Origin: Rostratula benghalensis
Lineage: Eukaryota > Chordata > Aves > Charadriiformes > Rostratulidae
Assembly: GCA_013399305.1 (NCBI GenBank)
Contig: VXAI01000095.1
Span: 3,107,422 to 3,171,421, forward strand
Direction: 5' to 3'
Length of the DNA stretch: 64,000 bases
Made by a program: the position numbers and the translations under genes. The notes below the pieces were generated by a model. It saw nothing but the letters and a program-made list of their open reading frames with translations, was not told the origin of the DNA and searched no databases. Positions 24,110 to 37,156 of this stretch are shown here, in pieces. Position 1 is the stretch's first letter; each line of letters starts with the position of its first letter.

Positions 24110-24330
24110 TGGTGCTATTATATTTTAATTAGCACAGTTTGCAGGCTGTAACCTTTCCTAGGCCTACATGATGCATGAATATTTTATTTGCATTACTATA
24201 AAGTAAAAATAATTTGATTATCATTCATACTATTTATGATTACATGTTTCTAGACACGCACATAGTCTCTATTTATAGCAGACTTTAACATTTTTAAATA
24301 GCAGAGAGTGCTGACAAGCGAAGTATTGAT
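24110..24330. promoter_or_regulatory. Candidate enhancer with octamer and MEF2-type site
   Basis: The exact octamer ATTTGCAT (24186-24193) and an exact MEF2 consensus CTATTTATAG (24269-24278) lie about 75 bases apart in an AT-rich block with AATTAG and GATTATCATTCAT strings. MEF2 sites of this form are typical of muscle and neural enhancers (established). Use here is inference. Confidence 0.35.
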
Positions 24331-27300
24331 GTTTACAGTATCATGCAAACCCTGAAGCCAACCATGTTCACATCCCTTTGAATTACTTTTCCAATTCGAA
24401 GCCTCTAAGAACCCCGTCCTCCTTTATCTCTTCTTGTTATAAAAAGTGGCAGGAGGCAGAGTGGCAGAATGACCCACAAGATGGCACCTGTCACCAGTGG
24501 GATTTCTTCTGCCTTCTGCAGGCCAAATTTTGTTTGAACTCACTATGGCCTCTGTCATATCCTCATTTTCCCTTCCACTCTTGCCTCTTCTTCTTAATCC
24601 CCTTCGTGCAGGCTCAGGCTCTGTTTACCCAGCTTCCGAAACCTTTTTTTGTAAGAAGCCAAAGTAAAACTTTATTGCAAGAGGGGCTCAGGATTCAAAG
24701 GCAAACCCTGTACAGGAGGAAGCTAGTTACACCACCTGCCACCTTTCCCTGGCTTCACTTAAAGACATTTTCTCCTATATGTGATTACCAGGCTCATTCT
24801 TATAGATGTGCATCTGAAATACGTGATTGCTTTAGGTCTGAAAGGTGAGGGAGTTGATTAGCTCTCTAATGAAGCCTTTTGTTATTACTTACAGACAAAG
24901 TACATCATACAGATGGAAGGGACCGTAAGACCACTTCCTTATGCTGGGCCAGATAGATTTTAACTGGTGAGATCATCTAAAGCAATGAGGTAAAGCAGTT
25001 TCTATAAATGCAAAATCAGTGGAATTTAAAAAAAGAAGAAAAGGGAAAAAAAGAACAGATTAGAGGTAGGGATAGAAAACAACAAACAAGCATGGTAAGA
25101 CCATTAGCCTAATGCCCCAAAGATGAAAGTGATAATTCATCTGCTACACAAGTAATTTTGTACTTTGTTCCCCTACAATGCTTTGGACGTTCACTAGTTG
25201 CCTAATATAGAGTTATAGTAAATCTATAAAGATGATGTTGATGAGCATCCCTCTTATCTTTGGCTACTCAAAAGGGCCAAATCCACACACTCTTGCAAAG
25301 ACACAGTATCCACAGAAAAAACCTTCAAACTGCAGGTCACTCCATTTGATTTCACCAACTGTAAAGGAGAACTCCTCTTCCCCAGGAAAGGATACAGCAG
25401 AACTGTGGGACCTACACAGAGCCTGGAGAACCAAGCAGATCTCCTAGGGTACACACCCATTCTGGCCCTTGCTGCTACTCTACCTCCCAGCTTTGAAGCC
25501 TTCCAAGTCCTGGGGTTCTCCTGCACCTTGCTGTGCCTGAGCACACCACACAAGGCTGTTGATTTCTTCTGTTACTGTCTCTATGGCTTGAAAAGGGAAA
25601 ATATCTTACACCCCATTCCTAATTGTTCTCTCTTCCTTCTATCAACTTCAAAAAAATGCACCTAATTACCCAAAAGCATAAACAGAGTCTTTCAGTAGCC
25701 ACCAGTAAGAGCAGGAGGGAAGAACAGCTCAAAGTTTTCCTTTTTCCTAATGAAAGGGGGCACAAACCTTCAGTGTTACCAAAAGGAAACCTCTTAAGTC
25801 ATTAAGAATCTCATAGTGCCACCATAGTTCAGCAACTTGTTTACATACGATTTTATTCCAAGCGTATTATTAGAAACAAGGTAGTTATGTTTAGACAGAA
25901 ATTGGTCATAATGCTAAAAATAGCTATTACTATTGTGAAACCTTTAAAATGTCAGTATGACCTCAATAATTAAGGGTATCCTTTCAATAACCATCTACGA
26001 TTAACACAAACAGCACAGTTCATTTCTGCACTCCATATAAGTAGCTTTTGCTACAAACATATAGAAGCAATTCTCACCTTTCATGCAAAACGATCAAGCC
26101 ACAAACATACGTTTTACTGAAATTCATCAGATCCTGGAAATCAATACAGATCCCAAGGAAACACCTTAATTTTGGTAGCCCCCTCATACACAACTGAGGA
26201 ATAATCTAGAGGTGTTTGTTAAACAAACATCAATGGTCTCCCTCCAAATTAGAAAGTAAAGATTCATAAAACTAAAGTGCATTTATGATTCATGCCAATT
26301 TGCCTTGAGTTTTGGGGGAGGGAGGATTTGGTTTGACCTTTTTGATTTTTCATTTTGAAATGACTTATTTCAGGGTGGGTTTTTTTCTGGTAGATTATGA
26401 AATCAAGCAAGTCCAACCCAGAATGAACCATTTTGATCAATCTGAAAGGCAGCTTTTTTGAGAATTTTCCTCTGCCAAGAATTTGAAAATGTCACATTTC
26501 ATTCCAGGATGAACAGAAGCCAGATTTCAAACTCTCCAAATCCTTTGCGAAACAAAATTTCTGTCTTTTTCACAACTCCAAAATTAATTTTTCCTCAAAG
26601 ACTGCAGGGTGGCTTAAGATAGTGGTCAGCAATTACAGATAACACGTGGGTGGATTTTAATAGCATTAATGTGGCAGGGGCAAGGCCAGGATTGTGGAGT
26701 CGGAGCATCTTGAGGGAAGACTGTGAGAAGCATGAGCTCTCCCAGCTCCTGGCACTCAGTGAATCCCAAGCTCAGGCGAGCTGGGCTCCAATGCCTCTTT
26801 GAAGCAAGATATAGACACCGAAGTGAACGCCAGCATTTCCTAGCTCCCACTGAGTTTCTATCAATATTCTTAAACTTTAAAAATGAAAAATACAATCTGG
26901 TGTAGCAGCCTTAGAAGACTGCTGACTACTGCTACAAGAAACTCTCTACAACTGGAACCTACACAGGGATAAAAACCCAAGAGCTGACCTGTAGCTTTCT
27001 ACCCAGCCAAGAAAGCTATTAAATTTGTGCTGATTTAACTTACTCTCCCGTAACGTGGCACCATTTCCTGCAAAAATGAAGGTTCTCCCAATGTCCTTAA
27101 AAAGGACAACTTCCTAAGGATTGCCACTTCAACACAGAACTATTTAAGAATACTTGGAGGTCGGGAAGCCAAGTCTGCATTGAATCAAAACTCCGTGGCA
27201 TCAAGGCATCACACTCTTCTGGCACTGCACAGAAACATCTCACCCTTCCATAGACCTTCTCTGACATTGTTCTGGCCTGGGCAAAAGAACCATTTAGGTG

Positions 27301-28599
27301 AGAGATTCATAAAGGTCACGCAACCACCAAGTCAGGCACGTAAAAACCACGGCATCCCTTTTTTATTGGCTGTATTTCACAGCCGTCCAACCAGACACAA
27401 ACACAGAGAGACCATCCTCTCCTCGACAGGCCAAAGCTGTCCCACCATCTCCTGCTACATGCAGGATGGTATCCTTCCTTGGAAGGTGGGTCTGACGGAG
27501 GCCCTGGCGCAGAACATGCTGCCTGGGCTTTGCCAGAGTTGCTTTTTGCTGTTTACAATGCTCTAAAAGGAGTTTTGGTTATGAAGTGCTGTAATTAAAC
27601 TCATCTACAGCTGGTGCAATAAAACCAGTCAGAGAAATTCTTTGGGTGTCAAGGACAGCTATCATTTGTGCTTTTTTATCACTGTTGGTTCACAGCATTT
27701 CCTCTATGAGCTCCATTGCTTCTACTGCTTTTAGCTACCATCCTGCTCACTTGGGAGTCATATTTAAGGTCAGTCAGTACACATTAGTCCTGCCCAGAGT
27801 AGAAATTTACTCCTTACACTGGGAATGACAGGCCTGTAAAACAACACATGAAGAAAAAAGCCATTCATTATTCATAAAAAAAGCAAAACTACGAGGCTGT
27901 CTTTTCTTGCATTAGACAAATCCAGTATGAAATCTCTAACCTGTATATTATTATAAAAGCTCTGTCCCCTGTAATAACTCTTTGTTTTTGTAATTATTTC
28001 AGTCTTTCCACTCAGGAGCAATAAAAAGAGCTTGTCTTTTCCTAGCACTCAGATGAAATAACTTTGAAATCCTGCCTTGTAGGGTTTTTTTTTGTATAAT
28101 TAATCTAAAGATGTCACTCCCCCCACCCAATACCATAGTCTCACTGGAGTAGACTGGGAGGGGGACAGGGAGGAGGAGGATATTTTGGTTTTCATCCCAG
28201 TTAACCACTGTTTCTCCAGAACAAGATCATAAAAATCAAACAAAACCAGCAAGATAATCCTCCACCAATAAATTTATCAAGAGTGAATTTTCTGCAGGCT
28301 TGCTAAACTGTCATAAAGGGGAGGAGGTAGAGATCAAATATACTGTTGAGTAAGGAAACAGAGAGCACAAACTTTGTCCTCAGCTCGGGGACAATGATGC
28401 TCAAAGATTAACCCACCCTCTCAATTAACACCTCACATGAAAATCCCAGCAAGGTCATGGGATCTGTGCTGCAACTCGGTCAATCAGCATTGCCTGCCTC
28501 CATACAAACCAAGATCGAATGCAGAATTAACACTGGTCCCCCAAGCCCTCGCTCACAGACTCACGTCAGATTAAGCCCTTGCATGGAGGAGATATGAAA
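24331..28599. other. Non-coding DNA, no gene seen
   Basis: The 156-codon frame at 24378-24848 (plus) and the 128-codon frame at 27180-27566 (plus) have no domain, signal peptide or recognisable homolog, and nothing supports flanking exons, so I do not call them genes. A weak CR1-like fragment lies near 24905-24970. Region 26320-26570 has TTTGAAATG and CATTTCATTCC strings that hint at an old inverted-repeat element, too degraded to call. Confidence 0.6.
24905..24970 (-). mobile_element. Possible degraded CR1 3' fragment
   Basis: ATGGAAGGGACCG (24914-24926), preceded by ATCATACAG, resembles the reverse complement of a CR1 3' end, where GGAAGGGACC follows a CATAGAA-type terminal repeat. Only about 20 bases match well, so chance is possible. 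Confidence 0.3.
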
Positions 28600-28960
28600 A
28601 GCATTTCTAATTAGGGTCTGAGGTTACTGGTTAAAATGCAGTCGAGCAGTCTACCAACCATTCTTCTCCCCCCTCCCTTTTTTATAATTTTAATTAAACT
28701 CAGATACTATTTAATTCCTACCTGCATATATTTAGTACTACTTGAATGCAAACCTGATAAAGAATACTCCTGATCCCCACTTAGCTGCCACAAGCACTTA
28801 TTAAAAGGAGGGCGACTGTCTTCAAGATCTTCCATGGGTCCCTTTGCAATAATTACTTTTTCTATCAAATGAAAAGCATAATATTTTTCCGTAAATAGAT
28901 TTTTTTTTCCTTGTGAAACCTTGACTTCTCTACTCTCGTGACAAAATTATAATTATAACT
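28600..28960. promoter_or_regulatory. Candidate conserved non-coding element
   Basis: Includes TTTTAATTAAACTC near 28687, TTTGCAATAATTACTTTTTC near 28841 and a TTATTAAAAGGAGGGCG segment near 28799. The mixture of TAAT cores and non-repetitive sequence suggests constraint. No coding frame is present. Inference from texture only. Confidence 0.3.
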
Positions 28961-30947
28961 TCAGTGTGGCGGTTAGTTACTGTCATTCCAGTCCATGAGG
29001 AGTTTTTTTTTTTCCATATAAGCTCTACTCCTTTTATCCCATTGCTTATAGGATTCTTGAGGCATACACTTGAGGACATTTTGCACCCTCTATTCTCACA
29101 GAAGCATTGCTGTACATCCTGTGTTTTGGTGAAGGGGAGGGAGGGGACTTAGCGCTGGTCAGACCCTGTTAAATTATTTGTAATTCTAGGGCACAAGACA
29201 ACATTTCTGCCATTGTGTGATTAGCAATCTAGATCTCTCCATAACAATTTTTAATATCTACCATGACCCTGGAAGCCTTAATGCTACATCTACAGCATAC
29301 TAAAGCCTTGTGACTCCAAATTATAGCTCTGAATAATTCAGGAATTGTAACTGTAGCTCAGTACTTATTAAAGCGTTGGGAAAACTTTGGATTCTCATAT
29401 CTACAGGCTCTCCATTATTATTCTGATTATAAAGATGTTTTAATATATGCTGTTGCTATTCTTACACATTACCACAATACCATTTGTGAGGAGTCAATAA
29501 ATGATCCAAGTAAACTCTTGTATTAAGCAGCTATACCTCAGAGTATCAAGGGATACAGTAAAATTAAGCTTCATTTTTTTGGGGGAAGATGGGAATTACA
29601 TTATAATCTTTACATTAAATTTTAAAATCCCAAATTATGCCTTAGACATAACAACAAAAATCTGCAACCAAACTTATTTTTAAGCAAAACAAAATCATAT
29701 ACATACAGAAGTTCTCAGGCTTTTCCCTGGTACACTAACAAAAATGGGGACAAAATTAGTGTAAATTGAAGTAGTTTAATAACATATTAAACACCTTCTG
29801 TCTGTGCTAATCCCAAGTAAGCGGCTATAATAAGCCTTAGTGACAAGGAGGATCTAATGAAAAGTTGAATTTTTCATAGAGGTTTTATTAGGTTCAGCAG
29901 CCTTCTCAAAAGTCTAGGACTTCAGTCATGCCAGCTCTGAAATCTGAAAGAGATTATCTTCAGTTTATTGCAAATCAACATCTCACTTCTACAAGGAAAA
30001 ATCCATTTGATGTCAAGACTTGTTCGTGTCCTAAACATTGAAACCCTGCCACTGGATGTCATACTTGAGTAGCTTTGGGTAAATGTCAGAATTATTAAAA
30101 GCCTCAATAATACTACTGAAAAAATCCAAGAGGCATTTTTAGTCCGAGCGTAATCTATAGCACAGAAAGCATCCAAAATAGCATTTTGGCAAAGTTTATT
30201 AATCAGCTGCTTTCCCAATCTGTTGAAAGAGTTTCATTAGTTTCTGGACAGTCGAGCACTTGCACATATATTGCCTGTCCTCAGTTGACTACCCCCTACA
30301 CTGACTATGCTATGACTCAGTTAATGGTTCACCAGAGTAGATACCCCACACTACTAAAAGGAACACTCTAGAGATTCATTTAGAATTAAAAGCCTCCTTC
30401 CCCAAAACCTTGTAAAATATCAGATGGTAGCCATAGCCTGTCTCACTAAAAAAAAAAAAAATTTAGAAAACCACTAAAACAGTAACATGGGTTGAACCAA
30501 AAAAGAAATCCTTCTGCAACTACTGCTTAGGCTATCAGTTTTAAAGCAGGTGATAAGGTTTTATTTACAACTCTACTCATAATATCTGGTGTGAAACAGA
30601 TAAGGTTTTATTATTGCTGCCTGCTTCTGAAAGAAATTACTTTCTAGGTGTGCAAAGCTGTACATTAGAGGAGAAGTCAGGTTGGGTAGGAAACCTGACT
30701 ATTCAGGAGAACGAGGATGAAAAGTTCCACCATATTATACCTTCACAGACGTTAATGGGCAGGTAGTGAAAACAAACACCCAGTTTTAGATTTAGAAAAT
30801 ATTTTCCCCCATCCTTCACAACTATAACCTGCTTGAGCGGTTTGGGATAGTGGTTTTATTTCTTGTTTAAAATGAAGTTTAGTAACTTCCTTATTTAATT
30901 ATTCTTTAAGCGTCAGGCATGGAAGTTTTCTGGGATAAATGTATTGC
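28961..30947. other. Non-coding DNA, no gene seen
   Basis: AT-rich, with only chance open frames up to 98 codons (29922-30218 minus). No repeat or motif cluster is evident. It ends at the CR1 insertion. Confidence 0.65.
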
Positions 30948-31145
30948 AGAATCATAGAAGCCTCTAGGTTGGAAGGGACCTTTAAGATAATCTAGTCCAA
31001 CCATCAACTTAACTCTGATAAAAATAAAAACCTTCACTAAACCATGTCACTAAGCACTATGTAAACCCATCTTTTAAATACCACCAGAGATGGTGCCTCA
31101 ACCACTTCCCTGGTCAGCCCTTCCCAATACTTAATAATTTAATAA
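30948..31145 (-). mobile_element. CR1 LINE, 5'-truncated 3' end
   Basis: CR1 is a non-LTR retrotransposon whose copies are mostly short 3' ends. Read on the plus strand, this copy starts with AGAATCATAGAA, the reverse complement of the CR1 terminal repeat. It then shows GGTTGGAAGGGACC, TAGTCCAACCATCAAC, CTAAACCATGTCACTAAGC, CTTTTAAATACC and CAACCACTTCCCTGG, the order expected for a bird CR1 tail. The element therefore lies on the minus strand. It is truncated and well diverged: after about 31130 similarity fades into AT-rich sequence, with a possible extension to about 31185. No reverse-transcriptase frame remains. Confidence 0.9.
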
Positions 31146-34100
31146 AATACTTTAAAAATAAAAAAACCAAACCCTTACTGGAAGCCTTTTTTATCTATTG
31201 CTGTCAATTCTGAAAACTATTTATTTCAATATTCATTTAATGCAACAGTTAAAAAGCAAAACAAAACACACATACAAAAAAAAAAAAAAAAAACACCAAA
31301 CCCACACAGGCTGAAAATTTTGCAATATTTTTTTAGAAAAGGAAAAAAATATTATTAATTCCTGTCCTTTCCCATAGTGAAAGGGATACAAAGCCTATTC
31401 TCAGCTCCAGAGATGTTTTTGTTCCTGAAAGATACTAAGAAATCCACTGAATGTTGGTAAACAAGGCAAGGGGAACAGACAGCAAGATCAGCATCTTTGA
31501 GAACTCCTCAAAATCCTTCAGGCTTAAGGATGCATACACCTTACTGGGGTCTGTGTTTTACTTCTGAAGCATTTACTTTGAGAGCACGTCCTGATCTGAA
31601 ACAACCCAAAACATTCACTTATTACAGAAAAATTTTCACACCATTTTCAAATAAAGGCAACAAACTTAATCCTACAAAACTCTTATTATATATAGGTAAA
31701 GAATAGATGGACAATTAAACACCATGGAAACAATTGAATAAACTCCTACAACAAAGATCTGTCAATCTTAAATGCACTGTCATTTTATTAAAAGTGTGCT
31801 GTGTCATTATTATTTATGCTCAAATTACACCTTGCTCACACTAATTCAGTTCAGCAAGCAAAAGCACTACTTGCCCCTTTGTACATTAGAAGAGCTCCGG
31901 CTCTCATCTAGCTTAACTAGGAAAAATGAAAAAGAACAAACCACCTGTACCCAAAAGAGAAAAAAAACTTTAGAATATCCATGTTCTTTTCTCAAGCTCA
32001 TCTATCCTGTTCAGCATTCTTTTCATTTAACCTACTCGGGTAAAAAATAACCATTAAATATCACCTAAGTATCACTTAAATTCTATTTTGGGGATTTATG
32101 ACTAGGATTAGCTTTGTGTCACCTCTTAGTACAGGGTTGAATGACAGAAATTCATTTAAGCACAGTTTCAATCCCATTTCTTCCCTACCTCTGGATTCAC
32201 ATACATTTTTCTTTCTAACATATATTGATCTTGGGAACCCAAAGCCACTTTTTAACACTTTATTAAACACAATATATACAAGGTAACATATCGAAAGTAT
32301 AATAATGAGGCCAACGGTAATATAATAATGATAGTTGAAGCTCTATCAAATATGTAATTAATATTTTAATTATAGATCTCATATATCTGCGCCCCACTGA
32401 AAAATAACTGAGTCTACTAATTTTCATGGACGATGACAAGATTACTATTACTAATGGTCTGAGGTACAAGTGTTTATTTTTAACATTATTAACGGTACTA
32501 ATTATGATGAATATGATTATTTAGAGTCATTATGTGGTAGAAGAGTTTGATGATCCACTCAGGTGCCTAGAATTTAACATTCTCCATCTACCATCTATGG
32601 AAATTAATGACATAGCTTAACTCTATTGTTATCAGACACAGTGTCATGAAAATTGCTTTTAAAGAAGAAAAAAGCAAAAGAGATCATCCAAGTGTGCTGG
32701 CCATTTCTTTATTATCCTATGAATGTTCATGTTTGCAAATCAGTTAGCAAGCCTGATAATAAGATGTTACACGCTGGAAAACACAAGCCAGAGACTTTTA
32801 CAGACGAAGGGACAGGTCTCACAAGCACTTCTCCACACAGAAGTATTATTTTCATTATTGCAGGGCTCGGAATCAAAGATCTTGGGCTAAGTACTAGGTT
32901 TATACAGGTATCCAAAAAACACCTTATGTAGGCATGACACACAAAGGCATAATTTCTAACAACGATTTTGCAGATGGGAAGTTTACACCACAAAAATCCA
33001 AAGGTCCCAAGACCTAACTTATACCATTCAGGGCATCTTTACAATATGCCCATGAGCATGGAAGGCTTTACCTCCCTTCGCAGTCTGTCCACCTAAACAT
33101 CTTCACAGGAATTTCAGATGTGGTGATGTATGTGGACAGCCAAGGAGCCACGTGAGCTCAAAGACATGCTGCAACTGTGCTTGCAGACTCACAGGTAGGG
33201 AAGCCTTGTTCGGTGGACAGCCTTGGGCTCGTTACTGGCGGAAAGTGATGAGAGAAACACTAAGGCTGGGGAGGGGAGGGGGAGTAGACACAAAACACAC
33301 ATTTCCTCAAACCAGAGTCACAGCCTCAGCACGAGGCCACCACAAGTACAATCAATATGCTATCCACATATCCACAGCATGGCCTCACAGGTCTCAACCA
33401 AATACTGTCTCGATGAGGAAAACGTATGTATAATTTCGCTATCGATTTTGAAGTGAGTGGATGCTTAACCCTTTACAGGACTCTCAGCCCTACAGATCCC
33501 ATGGATTGCTTATGCTTTAACTGCCCATTGACTACAAACAATTGTCACCTCTGCAGTGAGATTCCTCGAGGCTTGCAGAAGAGAGGGGCCAGAATCATTA
33601 ACCAGTTAAATCTGATAAATACAGACTCTCAGAAAAGGAAGAAAGAAAATGGACCATTCTCACTTTGTAGTGCGTTTCCATCGGTGACTGGCACACTATT
33701 AGGATCGGGATCAAAGGGGGTGGGGATGCTGGTGTCTTTGGATTTGGGCCTTTCACATTGTCTGATTGATGGAACTGAAAGGCTTCTGCTTGTAAAGCAG
33801 TCACCCCAAACAGCTGTCTCCTGCTCCTGTCCTCCTCTCCATTGCAGCATATGCAGTTCAGATTTCATTTATCAGCCCCTTTGAATAGCAACACTCTTAA
33901 CAGTGGCAGTAAAGCCTTGCATTAAAGAGGATGCTTCGCAATTTGCATGCATGCACTGTATTGCTAAGCATTGTATGGCATTAGTTGCCAAAGGACATGC
34001 AGCAATGTGTATCTCCTATCTCCCCCACTTTTCTGGTTTCTTAAATTATCAGTGGTTTACTTCCCTTTCATGTTCAAAGCATAGCAAATTTATTTGATAT

Positions 34101-36127
34101 ATTCTGAATGCTGAAACATGCCAATGACATCAATCAAACTACAGAACACTGGGAAAGCTGCTATAGAGTAATCAGAATTGGCCATAAGCTATAAATATCT
34201 ACTGTCTCACGATTCTCTTGGCTGCTACGCAAAACTTTGATCATTAGCACTGATCAAAGATCATGGGGGATAAAATGGTATTATGATATAATGGCATGTA
34301 TGCTACAGCTGATACTAAGGGCTATAGATGACCTATGCTTGACTATATCATCTTTCTCTACCCACCAGGAACATTCATTAAAATGGCAGACTTCTTTTTG
34401 CGGTACTTTAGAGGATATGTAACAGAAAACTAGTACAATCAGAATTGGCATAACTATTCATGACCAGCCTAGTGTTCTGTATTTGTATTCCCTGTGACAT
34501 ACCTCCTTATAACACTGCACAGGTGACTCTCAGACAACATCTAATTATGCCTAGGAGGTCACAAAACACAACTAATGACTTTTTATCGTTTTCTTGCTTG
34601 TAGATGGATATACCAAGCACTTCACAGGTACATCTTGCATAGTAGATTTATGCAAGTTAGGCTTCGCATTTTAATAGCATCATTATTCATATAGGATTGT
34701 GTCTTAGTGAACATACCTTTTATTCATTTATAAAACACCCCCCACGCCCAACTTAAAATAACATAGACTATGAGCTTACCTCCCTTGCCTGCCAGTACAG
34801 TTCTGTGTTCAACACTCTGAATTAAGTATTTAAATACCTTACCAGAACTCAAAAGCTCTCAGATAAACCAAAGTAGTATCCAACCTCACAGCTGTCAAAG
34901 AAAATTATATAGAATTGCTTTGTACAAAAGAAATTAAATGAATACAGCCTTAATCATTGACTTAGGAGTAATTTCCCTAGGAAATCCACACAGAAAGAAA
35001 AAGAACTGTTTAAAGTTCTTTTAACCTTTTACTACTTCCAGGAAAATTAGAACATCTTTCCTTAAAATTTAGGAGTTATCTTATCTGGTCAGGAACAAGA
35101 ATGCCATATGACTTGCATGGCCACAAGTATTTCAGAGCTCTTACCAATAAAGTCTACATAGGTGACTCGTAGAGTTAAAATGAAAAGTGCTGGATACACA
35201 CACATAGGCAAAATTACATCCGAACCACAAATCAAAGCACACCTTTCAAACAGAAGAAAGGCTACAGTTTTTTCAAATGTGTCATTCAGCATGATGTTCT
35301 CATTTTGCTTTGTTAAATATTTCACACTTTCTTGAGCCTGTATCTCAAATACTTTCAAAAAGTAACTTACTAATAGGTAGATGATCACAGTTGCTCCTAT
35401 TTTACATCTCAGAATAATAGAGACACAGAAAAGAGAGATGATCTATCCAAAATCTTACAGAAAGGCAGAAAATCATCCACAAGACCCAGCCCTACCTCTC
35501 CTACATCCAAGCCAAGTGATTTAAACACAAGATATTTCTTTAGCTGAGTTGGGGAAGGGAAATCGACCAGCAGGTGAACCCATATTCTCCTATATTCTCA
35601 TTAACTGCTTTTATGTAACCTTGTTCTTCCACTCTCCCCCACCCCCCAGAGTTGCTTGAATTAATAGAGAAAATCATTCATGTAAATTCTTTTGGTGACA
35701 TATTTAAAACAGCTGATTCATATACAGGCTTCACACTCCAGGTCAGAACAAATTGTCCTCAAAAGCAACACAGTTAAATTGAGTGGAACTAGCATCCACC
35801 AACTTCCAAGGTACATGATATATATTATTAAACTTGTCTTACTTGGCACCAATTTGACAACCTCAGTTTGAGGGAACAGAGAGTGAAAATGAGTTTTAAG
35901 CATTCCGTTACAAAGAGGGACAACATTCATTATGTACAGTCCTTTAACAGATTGCCCAGATTGTGGAGGCCCCTCAGCAGACTTGAAATTCAGTCTCCCT
36001 GTTGCAGTTTTAGTTACTATGTGTACCGCTACTACTACAACATAGACCAGTATGTAGTCCAAAATTTCCCACGTAGAAATCTTACATATTCCATGTTGTT
36101 CATCACATAAAACCTGCTCCAGTCCTT
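31146..36127. other. Non-coding DNA, no gene seen
   Basis: Contains an A18 run at 31276-31293 and an ATAATAATG-rich patch around 32300-32520. The 152-codon frame at 33426-33884 (plus) resembles nothing I know and has an overlapping minus-strand frame of similar quality, which argues for chance. Confidence 0.65.
31276..31293. repeat. A18 homopolymer
   Basis: Eighteen A residues, followed by ACACC-type A/C-rich sequence. It lies about 130 bases beyond the CR1 copy but is not its tail, which is at the other end. Confidence 0.85.
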
Positions 36128-36201
36128 CATGGACCTACAAGGCAAGAAGCCAAATTCCACCCCATGGGTCTACAAGGCAAGAAGCCAAATTCCACTCCAT
36201 G
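36128..36201. repeat. 35-bp tandem duplication
   Basis: Positions 36128-36162 and 36163-36197 match at 32 of 35 positions, sharing CTACAAGGCAAGAAGCCAAA. A third copy begins with CATG at 36198. Low divergence suggests a fairly recent local duplication. No coding frame explains it. Confidence 0.9.
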
Positions 36202-36767
36202 CACATGAATCCGAGGAAGGAAAGGGCTGAATACCAGTGTTTACCTCAATACTGCCAACAGTGGGGAACCAGCCACTTTGAACCCATCATAGACTCTTAA
36301 ACAAGGTCTCACTAGTGATCATCAGGTCTGCCTCAGTGAAAAATCTTGTGACAAAATGTGTTAAAAAAAAATGTGGCTTGCATGCCATGCTAAGGTGAAT
36401 TCAGCGCTATCACATCATTCCTGCAGGTGGGACCCAAAATGTTTCAAGTGCCCATTTCTGATTTACAGCTCCATAAAGGAGAACAGATTCCGGTTCCTGG
36501 GAAAATGCTTTATTTTGTTGTCTTTGATTCTTAGAAATGTTCATTCTTTGCCCATTTTGGAAGGAGTAGACTGTTTTGTGTGGTGGGTTCCCCACCTGCT
36601 TATGACTGATTTGTGAGTTAAGCCTTCAAGATTTCCTTATCTCACCTTAAAAACAAAATAAAAGTTGTAAGTGTGATTTGACTTTTACTTTAGTTCATTC
36701 TCAAGGTCACTCTGGCAGCAACCTGATAAACACCACAAACCAACAGGAAAAACATGAATTACAGAGT

Positions 36768-36829
36768 CTGATCCAGTACCTAGCAAAGTCAATGGACATA
36801 TGCACTGGTTACAGTGGGCATTTGATCAG
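36768..36829. repeat. Possible short inverted-repeat element
   Basis: CTGATC at the left end and GATCAG at the right end are inverted. Between them lies AAAGTCAATGG, the same CAATGG theme seen in the other old repeats of this window. The arms are only six bases, so the call is weak. Confidence 0.25.
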
Positions 36830-37133
36830 GAGGCTGAGTTGGCCTGATTTGGCACTCAAAACCACTTTACCTCCTTTTTTTAATAATTGCCATTATCTCA
36901 GTCATTAGAATAGTCCAATTTTGGGCTTACATTACATGCACAGACCCATCCTGTTGTTAAAAACAATAATCATGATGCTGTTATAGTGCCTTGATTATAT
37001 CCCCTGTGTTTTTAACTAATACACTGGCTCCTGTGCTGGAAAAGATTAGCAATTCTCACTGACTTACAGGTATGACTTTCTTTTAAAGCTTTTCCCCACC
37101 ACCACCACTGTAAGCCTAATAGTACATTCATTT

Positions 37134-37156
37134 AAAAAAAAAAAAAAAAAAAAAAA
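37134..37156. repeat. A23 homopolymer
   Basis: Twenty-three A residues, with no retrotransposon body recognised upstream. Confidence 0.85.

Noticed and set aside
24378..24848. 156-codon open frame, plus strand
   Set aside because: No domain, signal peptide or recognisable similarity, and no supporting exon structure on either side.
26320..26570. Possible old inverted-repeat element around TTTGAAATG and CATTTCATTCC
   Set aside because: Arms are too short and degraded to define ends.
33426..33884. 152-codon open frame, plus strand
   Set aside because: An overlapping minus-strand frame of similar quality and no recognisable domain suggest chance.
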